64,000 bases of DNA, taken from the NCBI GenBank assembly GCA_040954595.2, contig CM082593.2:11346001-11410000 (forward strand), read 5' to 3'. The position numbers and the translations under genes are program-made. The notes below the pieces were generated by a model. The model worked only from the letters and a program-made list of their open reading frames with translations. It made no database searches and was not told where the DNA came from. This DNA is from Balanoglossus misakiensis (taxonomy: Eukaryota > Hemichordata). Below are positions 56,724 to 64,000 of the stretch, one piece after another. How positions within the stretch are numbered: the stretch's first letter is position 1; each line of letters begins with the position of its first letter.

Positions 56724-59700
56724 ATGCCTAACAGGAAAAGGACAAACCATTTTGACATCGGGCAGTATGCAGTCCAACAAAAAAAAGCCAGAGAAATAGC
56801 TAGAGACATACAACTTCAACAGCTGTTAGATGCTGAGTTAGCTGCAAAGACACTGCCAGAAAAGGTTAAGAGCAAGTCAGAGAATAGATACAAGCTAGGG
56901 GCATGGGCAAGAGAGAGAAAGCGTAGACGTGAGGAAGAGGTAGCTCAGTACAGAGAGAAAATGCAGAAATTAGATGCAAAGAGGAGACTAGTCGACAGGG
57001 CCAGTAAGCAACTAAACAGGCTAGCAAAGAAGCAAAGGAGATTAGCTGGAAATAGGGTTAAGCTTAATCAGGAGGTAAGGTAATTATATAGAAGGAATTT
57101 AGCTTCATTTCAGATTTTCACAAGATTTATGATTACAAGCAGAATAGGAAAATATCCACCAAATTAAAGTTTGTATACTTTAAATTATATTACAACTAAG
57201 TGAATCATAAAACATTTTGACCTTGCTTTAATGTATATGATATGATTTTATGTGTGTTTGTTTTCTAAATTCTGAACTACAGCTTTGAAACACCTCCCTG
57301 CTTGACCTTGGCATAACACTGGGGTTTCCATTTATGCATATTGCTTGCTCATGTGACATTGCCTCTCTGTTTGACCTTGGCATGACACTGGGATTTCCAT
57401 TCATGTGTATTGCTTGATCATGTGATATTCTCTCTCTGTTTGACCTTGGCATGACACTGGGGTTTCCATTCATGTGTATTGCTTGCTCATGTGACATGGC
57501 CTCCATGTTTGACCTTGGCATGACACGTGGGTTTCCATTTATGTGTATTGCTTGCTCATGTGACATGGCCTCCATGTTTGACCTTGGCATGACACTGGGG
57601 TTTCCATTTATGTGTATTGCTTGCTCATGTGACATGGCCTCCATGTTTGACCTTGGCATGACACTGGGATTTCCATTCATGTGTATTGCTTGATCATGTG
57701 ATATTCTCTCTCTGTTTGACCTTGGCATGACACTGGGGTTTCCATTCATGTGTATTGCTTGCTCATGTGACATGGCCTCCATGTTTGACCTTGGCATGAC
57801 ACTGGGGTTTCCATTCATGTGTATTGCTTGCTCATGTGACATTGCCTACCTGTTTGACCTTGGCATGACAATGAAAATCTGTTTTGTATTCATTTATTAA
57901 AGATTGCAGATTTGACATCCCCAAAGAAACAGAAGTGGGTTCATAAAAGCAGCCAGGTTTGTGCTAATAACAGTGAATGCCTCACACTGTCCAGAAGTCA
58001 GCAACATGAACGCAGAAGTCAGACTCTTCATGCAGCTACAGTCATACACCAGTCATCATCAGGAACAGATATATCTGCAGGGAGACATGTCAGTGCAAAT
58101 CCACCAAAATCAGCTCTTGATGGGCTATGGTATACTTTGATCAACAGTGCCACTCCACGTCAAATGGAAAAGTACCTTCAATCATCAATGAAAATAAATG
58201 AATTGGTCATACCAACTTTGATAAAGAAATCAATATCTGAATTTGAGAAAAGTGAAGGTAATTTGACTAGGAGTGTGCAAGTGTTGTATCAGAATGGGGT
58301 TTTGTCAAAACGCAAATACAATGCCTTACGTAATAGTGAGTTGAATCTGTCTAAATTAAAACAACCTAGAAAAGTGTTGCAATTTCACTTTAGGTGTAAC
58401 ATACCAAGGTTACTTTCCTACAACAAGGTCACTGAATATACACGTGGTTTAGATATAGGAAGTCTTGAACCAATTGTAACAGATGCAAACAAAGTAGTGG
58501 GTATGAAGCGAAATACAGAGCAGATGCTCTTTAAAGTTGCTGACATGTATCTTTGCTTGAGTGAGCACCACCCTAACATCCTAAATTGGTTTGGCAAACC
58601 GAAGGGCACTTTCCAACTTGCTGTTGGTGCTGATGGGGCTCCTTTTGGAAAATATGGTCAGGCAACTTCCTGGCTTGTCAGTTTCATCAATGTGGGCCAC
58701 AGATTAGCAAGCCCTGATGATAATTTCTTGTTGCTAGGGGCTAATCTGAAGGAAGATGACCCAGTCCTGATAGATTATGCTAAAAACCTAGCCAAAGAGT
58801 TTGAGATCATAGAGGCCAAACAATACACTTTACATGGCCTGAGTGTAAAGTTTAATGTATCTTTGCTGCCATTTGATCAAAAGGGATTAGCCTCAGTTTC
58901 TGGTGAGTTATCTAATGCTGCTGAGTATTTCAGTTCCTTTGCTAATGTAACAAAAGGTAGCATAGATGAAATAGGGGCAGATATAGGGCCAGGGAAATTT
59001 TGGTCAGAGTGGAGCTATAAGAAAAGAGTAACAGATGCTAATGCAGTGGCAAAATTCAAAGCAAATTTGACAAAGAAAACAGGTAAGCCTGAAACATCGA
59101 CAGATCGCTCTAAGGTCACACGTTTCATTGCCTCCAGAAAATCCCGACAGGAATATATTCCACCCCTGGGTAAGTATATACAGTGTGCCAAGATAGAACC
59201 CCTACATCTAAAAAACAATGCCTGGCAGTATTTCTTTCAAAGGCTTCTTACTGATGCTGTGGCTAAGACTGACCAAAAAGTCATTGACCATGGTGTGAAA
59301 TTAGAAAAGCTACCACCAAATTCATGCCTGTACAAATTCCTGCATACACTAAAATATACAGTGAGAGCAGGGAAACTATACAATCAAATTGTCAAATATT
59401 TTGCTGAGAATAAGGTTAGTACCCATGCCCAATCAGTGAGAGTTCACCGCTTTACAGGGGAAGAATCAAGGAAGTTGGCATGGTCTTTTATGTCACTGAT
59501 AGAGTGTTTTAGGGAACCCGGTATCAGTGCACAGGTGAGAGCGAAATTGTCCCTGTATGGTTACATTGGTGTCCTACTCAGAGATATAACATCTCTCTGT
59601 TCCAGGTTTACCCTACATGAGAGAGATATTGTAGTACTAAGGCAGAAGTGCAAATGGTACTTCAATTTGCATGCGTTATTTCTGACCGTAAACAATACTA

Positions 59701-60131
59701 TTTGGCATATAGGATATGTTGTTCCGTGTCATGCATCTCAAATCCACCAGCAGTTCCAAATGGGGCTTGGGCTTAATACAATGGAGGGCAGGGAGGCAAA
59801 ACATCAGCGCCTTCTGGAATACAGCAATAATTCCACCCCTCAAAATAGATGGCCACTAATTTTCAGACATGAGTATGTATTGTTGTACTGGTTACGCATG
59901 CGAGACCCCGCTTCAGATAACTACAGGGGGGATGGGAGGTCAAATGCCTCCAAAGTAATAAAGTACATCCCAGACAAATGCTTTGATGACCCATCATACT
60001 GTTATTGTGGGAATGTAAAGGAAGAGTTGTCAAATTCCTGTGAAATATGCAGCAGTGAATTTATGTCAGAAATAAAACAGTCTGCAATTAGTGGTAAGAT
60101 CTCAAAAAAACTAAAAAAAATAATGAAATAA
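56724..60131 (+). CDS. Two-exon gene, unidentified 859-aa protein with basic coiled-coil N-terminus and C-terminal zinc-like cluster
   Basis: Exon 1 is 56724-57074 (117 codons, ATG after AAATC, donor GTAAGG). Exon 2 is 57903-60131, acceptor TTCATTTATTAAAG, phase 0, giving IAD-LTSPKKQKW at the join. Together they make 859 residues without a stop. Residues ~50-117 are strongly charged and probably coiled coil (ARERKRRREEEVAQYREK). Around residue 359 lies VGADGAPFGKYGQATSWLVS, followed by LLLGANLKEDD and GELSNAAEYFSSFANV. Later come EPLHLKNNAW and, at the end, a CYCG...CEIC cluster (possible zinc binding). From memory, proteins with DGAPFGK and LHLKNN segments form expanded families in cnidarians and other marine animals and may derive from a DNA transposase; catalytic residues are not proven. 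The intron carries a 69-bp minisatellite. The upstream neighbour is the satellite; a LINE sits just past its poly(A) signal. Confidence 0.7.
57304..57880. repeat. 69-bp minisatellite in the intron (about 8.4 units)
   Basis: GACCTTGGCAT starts at 57304, 57373, 57442, 57511, 57580, 57649, 57718, 57787 and 57856, exactly 69 bp each time. Because 69 is divisible by three, long frames stay open on both strands (minus: 23-residue MSHEQAIHMNGNPSVMPRSN repeats over 57228-57842; plus: FPFMCIACSCDMASMFDLGM). Neither frame continues that of the flanking exons. Two sub-types (GACATGGCCTCCATG and GATATTCTCTCTCTG) alternate. Confidence 0.93.
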
Positions 60132-60400
60132 AATGTGAAAGTTTGAATTTCATGATTCAAAACAATTATTACTGTACATGAAATGTACCAGATAGTTTTA
60201 GATTTGTATATAACTGTAAGAGAGTTTGTTGTAAATAATCTTTCATTATGAATGTCACAGATTTTGTGCTGCTTGTATTGTATTGTTCAAAATATGTATA
60301 TAGCTTTTTAATCATCCTTTGAAACTAGCTGCTTATGTCAGCTCTGTAGATAACCATGTTTCAAAATAAGTGAATAAAAACTGAATGATCAATGATTCAC
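60132..60400 (+). terminator. 3' UTR and poly(A) signal of the 859-aa gene
   Basis: AT-rich 3' UTR follows the TAA at 60129-60131. AATAAA at 60373-60378 is the canonical poly(A) signal about 240 bp after the stop. Beyond it the sequence turns within 45 bp into the LINE, so the retroelement inserted at or just after the gene's 3' end. Confidence 0.6.
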
Positions 60401-60422
60401 CCACAGCGTTCTGTCTGTCGAC

Positions 60423-61727
60423 ATGGTGAGAAGCAAGCGGCAGCCAGCACCCAGGTCCAAGGGACCACAGAGTCAGAAGTCAACAAGTAACAAAACTGCG
60501 GCAGCGACCCAAGAACTAACAACGGATAAAGATCTGCCGGAAACTTCGGAGAAAAAATTAAAGAACGAAGATCTGAAGGTATATTTCAAAATCTTCAATG
60601 AAAAACTACAGGGTTTGAAAGAAATGGACATCATTCACGCCAGTAAGCAGGTGGTTGGTAAAAACGGCATCATCGGCGTGCAATACATTCCAAGAACAAG
60701 ACAATGGTTAATTTATGCAAATGACGAGAGGTGTAAAGATAAACTCTTATTGTGCGGCATCGACATTGGAGGAATCCACATTGTATTGAACCTGTACAGT
60801 CCCCCACAGGGTGATAAAACGAGAATTTCAATACACGATGTGCCATTTCACGTGACGAATGCGACGGTTGATGCATTTCTCAGTCAGTATTGTGAACAGA
60901 AGGAAGCTGTTGTCCGGTGCACGGTCACAGATCCACTGGACGGAGCAAAATACTACAACGGCAATCGGTTCTGTTACGTGACATCAGTCAAGAAACCAAT
61001 CCCAAACTTTGTACAGATGGAGACGGAGACTCAGGACGGTGTGAAAATTTCTTATCCCATTAGAATTTTCTATACCGGTCAACCAACCGAATGTCGACAC
61101 TGCAAGGGTGAAGACCACCAAACACGGCACTGCCCGAATCGTCCACCAATGAAATGTTACAACTGCCAACAAAGCGGCCACAGCGGACGTCTCTGTCCAA
61201 AAGGCAAGCAATGCTACAATTGTAAAGGCTTTGGTCACATTGCGGCGAAGTGCCCGAAAACCGTTGAAAACGAAAAAGCGGTCGACAAGTTTGTGGAAAG
61301 TTACTCTAAGCGTGTCAGAGAAGCAGAAAAAATTATCGACATGGCTATTGAAGACATTACGCAGTCAACAACGAATCTTGTGACGACAACTGCGGTAGTT
61401 CACGCCAATCCAGAGAAAGTGACGACGGAAAAGAAAGATGGCGACGAGCGGGAAAAGAAACCGGTGAAGTCACCAACTTCGGAAGACGTTTTCCGGTCGC
61501 CGGACAGCTATAGACAGAAAAAGATTGGTATTACGCGGTTCTTCTCAAGACTAGGTTCAAAAAAAGACAAACGTTCTCCGCCAACTCCGATTGAAAACCT
61601 CCAAAAGAAGAGAAGAGAATTTGCCAGCTCCCATTCGACAATCAGCAACATTTCAAGTAATTCGGACTCGCGAGAGAATCCACAGAGAAGCGATGCGGTT
61701 GTAAAGGGAAGACCGAGATCGGCTTAA
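60423..61727 (+). CDS. LINE ORF1 protein with three CCHC zinc knuckles
   Basis: 434 residues, starting MVRSKRQPAPRSKG. The N-terminal ~55 residues are basic, polar and disordered. Residues ~58-200 (VYFKIFNEKLQGLKEMDIIH onward) look like an RRM-type RNA-binding region. Three CX2CX4HX4C knuckles follow: C224-C227-H232-C237, C245-C248-H253-C258 and C264-C267-H272-C277. The C-terminal 150 residues are Lys/Glu/Ser-rich. Such ORF1 proteins coat LINE RNA in the retrotransposition particle. The frame is intact. The knuckles resemble retroviral Gag, but the downstream APE/RT ORF identifies a non-LTR element. Confidence 0.85.
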   Translation: MVRSKRQPAPRSKGPQSQKSTSNKTAAATQELTTDKDLPETSEKKLKNEDLKVYFKIFNEKLQGLKEMDIIHASKQVVGKNGIIGVQYIPRTRQWLIYANDERCKDKLLLCGIDIGGIHIVLNLYSPPQGDKTRISIHDVPFHVTNATVDAFLSQYCEQKEAVVRCTVTDPLDGAKYYNGNRFCYVTSVKKPIPNFVQMETETQDGVKISYPIRIFYTGQPTECRHCKGEDHQTRHCPNRPPMKCYNCQQSGHSGRLCPKGKQCYNCKGFGHIAAKCPKTVENEKAVDKFVESYSKRVREAEKIIDMAIEDITQSTTNLVTTTAVVHANPEKVTTEKKDGDEREKKPVKSPTSEDVFRSPDSYRQKKIGITRFFSRLGSKKDKRSPPTPIENLQKKRREFASSHSTISNISSNSDSRENPQRSDAVVKGRPRSA

Positions 61728-61787
61728 ATCGAGTAACTGTGTTTATTTATATATATATATACTTGCTTTTTGTGTGTGTTTTCATTT

Positions 61788-64000
61788 ATGGCTTGTAAAA
61801 TAGTTACACTGAACATTAGAGGTATACGAGAAAGAACAAAACGCAACCTTATTTTCAATTGGTGCCGTAGTAAAGGTTTCCATATTATTTGCTTGCAAGA
61901 GACCTATAGTAAAAAGAGTGATGAGAAAATATGGAATAGAGAATGGGGAGGTAACATTTTATATAACCACGGCACAATACACAGCTGTGGAGTTGCAATA
62001 CTTTTTTCAAATAACATCCCTGTTTCGACTAGTGAGGTTCATAAAGACAGCATTGGGAGATTTATCAGTGTAAAATTAGATTTAGAGGGATCTTCCCTCC
62101 GTCTTTTCAATATTTATGCTCCGAACAGTACTTCTGCCAAATTTTCTTTTTTTGCTAGCCTTTGTAATTTTGTTAATCAAGTGATGTTAGATGGCGACCA
62201 CATTGTAATTTGTGGCGATTTCAATACGATTTTGGATCCAAAGTTAGACAAATTTTCTAGTTGTGACAACGACAATGACTGCGTTGATGCCAAGGCAAGG
62301 CGTTCTTTAAAAAATATTTTGCAATTGTATGATTTGTGCGACATTTGGCGTAAGTTTCATCCTTATGTTAAGCAATATACCTGGCGGCGGAGAAGGCCTA
62401 TAACACAAAGCCGTCTAGATTTTTTTCTTGTGTCTAATGGTATTAACAAAAGTACTACTCTGTGTGAAATCATTCCTGCAAGTTATAGTGATCACATGGC
62501 TGTTGTGCTTTCCTTTGTTTATTGTAAGCATGAGAAAGGTCCAGGTTACTGGAAATTCAACAACAGTCTGTTAGATGATAATGTTTATTTGAATAAGCTG
62601 GTTATTTATATTGAGAATTGTGCAAAAAAGTATAACCATGTGGCTTGTAAACAAACGAAATGGGATTTATACAAGAAAGCGTTAAAGCAGTTTACGGTTA
62701 CTTACAGCATTCAGAAAAACTGTCAGCAACGGAGTAAGAAACAAGATCTTGAAGATCTGTTAAAGCAGAGCGAGAAATTGTTGTGTAATTTCCCATCAGA
62801 TGAAAATTATGGGGCATTTCAGAAAACTTACTCTGACCTCAATAGTATTTTAAGTAAAGAGGCAGAGGGTTGTCAAATCAGAGCAAGAGCCCGATGGGTG
62901 GAAAAGGGGGAAAAAAGCACAAAGTATTTCCTTGGCCTAGAAAAAAGGAACGCCACAAAGAAAAATGTTGTAAAACTCGTGACGAAAGAAGGGAAGGTGG
63001 TCACTGACCTCGATGGTATTTTGAAGGAAGAAGTCAATTTCTATGTAGAATTGTACAGTAAAAAGCAGACGTCCCTCAGCTTGGATGATTTCATCAGCAA
63101 TGCTGGTTTGCCCAATTTAAGTCAGACAGACAGAAATAGTTGTGAAGGATTGATCTCCGAAGAAGAGTGTTGCCGGGTGTTACGTAAAATGAAAAAGAAC
63201 AAGTCCCCCGGTTATGACGGTTTTACCATTGAATTTTACTGTGCCTGCTGGCCATTAGTGGGGAATTTGATTATTGATTCTTTTAACAGTGCTTTTCAGA
63301 ATGGCAGTTTGTCAATCTCTCAACAGAGAGGTGTTATCACATTATTACATAAGAAAAACGAACCCGAGCTTTTAAAAAACTGGAGACCGGTGTCATTATT
63401 ATGCACTGATTACAAAATTTTGACCCAGGTTTTATCTGACAGAGTGTCAAAAGTTATTTCTAGCATTGTAAATACTGATCAGGTGGGTTACATCAGAGGG
63501 AGATTTGTTGGTGAAACTGTACGTTTAATTGAAGACATGTATCATTACACCGCCAAGCACAATATTCCTGGTGCTGTTCTGTATGTTGATTTTGAAAAGG
63601 CGTTTGATTGCATTAACTGGGAATTCATGCATCAGGCGCTAGAAAGTTTTGGTTTTGGCCCTGAGCTGAGAAGATGGGCGAAAGTGATTTATTCTGACGT
63701 TCAAAGCTGTATAATCAATAATGGGTGGATGTCGAATTTTTTCTCCTTGAAGAGAGGGGTACGCCAAGGATGCCCCCTTAGTGCGTTGCTTTTTGTCATT
63801 TGTGTGGAAGTTTTGGCATGTAAAATTCGTCAGTGTCCTGATATAGAAGGTATACAATTGCCATGTCAAAATTATAGTAGGAATGTGGTTAAAATTGCAC
63901 AGATGGCCGATGATACCACTCTATTTCTGAAAGATGAAAAGTCTATTAGAAAAGTTCTTGGTGTATTACAAGATTTCGAAAAGTTGTCTGGGTTGAAAGT
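61788..64000 (+). CDS. LINE ORF2, APE endonuclease and reverse transcriptase (partial at 3' end)
   Basis: Starts at ATG 61788 and stays open for 737 codons to the window edge; there is no stop. Endonuclease motifs: N9 (TLNIRG), E38 (LQETY), G143-D144-F145-N146, and S234-D235-H236 in YSDHMAVV. RT motifs: KMKKNKSPGYDGFTIEFY, NWRPVSLLCTDYKI, D601-F-E-K-A-F-D607 (first catalytic Asp in motif A), R659-Q-G-C-P-L-S665 (motif B) and M706-A-D-D709 (motif C). Motif C reads MADD where Y/F-ADD is usual; both aspartates are kept. The enzyme nicks target DNA and primes reverse transcription of its own RNA there. Motif style (WKFNNSLL, RQGCPLSALLF) fits the Tx1/L1 group. Confidence 0.9.
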   Translation, partial: MACKIVTLNIRGIRERTKRNLIFNWCRSKGFHIICLQETYSKKSDEKIWNREWGGNILYNHGTIHSCGVAILFSNNIPVSTSEVHKDSIGRFISVKLDLEGSSLRLFNIYAPNSTSAKFSFFASLCNFVNQVMLDGDHIVICGDFNTILDPKLDKFSSCDNDNDCVDAKARRSLKNILQLYDLCDIWRKFHPYVKQYTWRRRRPITQSRLDFFLVSNGINKSTTLCEIIPASYSDHMAVVLSFVYCKHEKGPGYWKFNNSLLDDNVYLNKLVIYIENCAKKYNHVACKQTKWDLYKKALKQFTVTYSIQKNCQQRSKKQDLEDLLKQSEKLLCNFPSDENYGAFQKTYSDLNSILSKEAEGCQIRARARWVEKGEKSTKYFLGLEKRNATKKNVVKLVTKEGKVVTDLDGILKEEVNFYVELYSKKQTSLSLDDFISNAGLPNLSQTDRNSCEGLISEEECCRVLRKMKKNKSPGYDGFTIEFYCACWPLVGNLIIDSFNSAFQNGSLSISQQRGVITLLHKKNEPELLKNWRPVSLLCTDYKILTQVLSDRVSKVISSIVNTDQVGYIRGRFVGETVRLIEDMYHYTAKHNIPGAVLYVDFEKAFDCINWEFMHQALESFGFGPELRRWAKVIYSDVQSCIINNGWMSNFFSLKRGVRQGCPLSALLFVICVEVLACKIRQCPDIEGIQLPCQNYSRNVVKIAQMADDTTLFLKDEKSIRKVLGVLQDFEKLSGLK

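Larger units (their letters stand above)
60400..64000 (+). mobile_element. Tx1/L1-type LINE, 5' part, apparently intact, runs off the window
   Basis: ORF1 with zinc knuckles (60423-61727), a 60-bp gap containing a TA-dinucleotide run, and ORF2 with endonuclease and reverse transcriptase (61788 onward) are in the order and spacing of a full-length LINE. Both frames are uninterrupted, unlike the CR1/L2 fragment at 6.4-7.6 kb. The exact 5' end lies between the gene's AATAAA (60373) and ORF1. The 3' end and target duplication lie outside the window. Confidence 0.88.

Noticed and set aside
57228-57842. A 204-residue antisense repeat protein gene
   Set aside because: It lies entirely in a 69-bp minisatellite inside an intron; both strands are open because the unit is a multiple of three.
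60423-61727. Retroviral or LTR Gag because of the zinc knuckles
   Set aside because: The following ORF has an APE endonuclease and LINE-type RT, with no protease or integrase and no LTRs in view.

Overview
This is non-coding-rich animal nuclear DNA, most likely from a marine invertebrate. The sequence shows AT-rich intergenic DNA, spliced exons with GT-AG borders, non-LTR retrotransposons, tRNA-headed SINE-like repeats, TATG microsatellites, DNA-transposon MITEs and a large satellite. From general knowledge of repeat types I would guess amphioxus, hemichordate, cnidarian or lophotrochozoan, but nothing here fixes the species. There are no bacterial operons and no CRISPR array.

Layout. 1-5.7 kb: mostly unique AT-rich DNA with two tRNA-headed SINE-like repeats, a third tail-only copy, long TATG microsatellites and a 200-bp hairpin MITE. 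5.7-9.25 kb: tandem array of a ~309-bp unit, split by a 5'-truncated CR1/L2-type LINE with a 7-bp target duplication. 10.8-15.6 kb: broken, partly inverted copies of a small spliced gene encoding OB folds like those of replication protein A (RPA); exons from three partial copies can be read. 15.6-17.0 kb: a GC-rich broken coding segment unlike its surroundings. 17-44 kb: repeat-dominated. A left arm (about 18.35-28.9 kb) and a right arm (38.8-44.09 kb) are inverted copies; once the extra insertions in the left arm are subtracted, both are about 5.3 kb. The left arm carries a TAA-flanked Harbinger-like MITE and a 2-kb hairpin-headed element. The ~10-kb spacer holds a TTAA-flanked MITE, a second hairpin-headed element and further repeat fragments. 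44.1-55.69 kb: about 135 copies of an 86-bp satellite with higher-order duplications. 55.7-60.4 kb: the best host-like gene, a two-coding-exon gene (predicted 859 aa, no in-frame stop) with a predicted 5' UTR exon and poly(A) signal. 60.4-64.0 kb: the 5' 3.6 kb of an apparently intact Tx1/L1-type LINE (zinc-knuckle ORF1, then endonuclease-reverse transcriptase ORF2 running off the window).

Functionally there is no pathway here. The observations most worth following are: the giant inverted repeat and a 114-nt exon-like core preserved in both arms with only silent differences; nine perfect DR1 nuclear-receptor motifs carried by a tandemly amplified transposon unit; the scrambled RPA-like OB-fold gene cluster; the higher-order structure of the 86-bp satellite; and the unidentified 859-aa gene between the satellite and an intact LINE.
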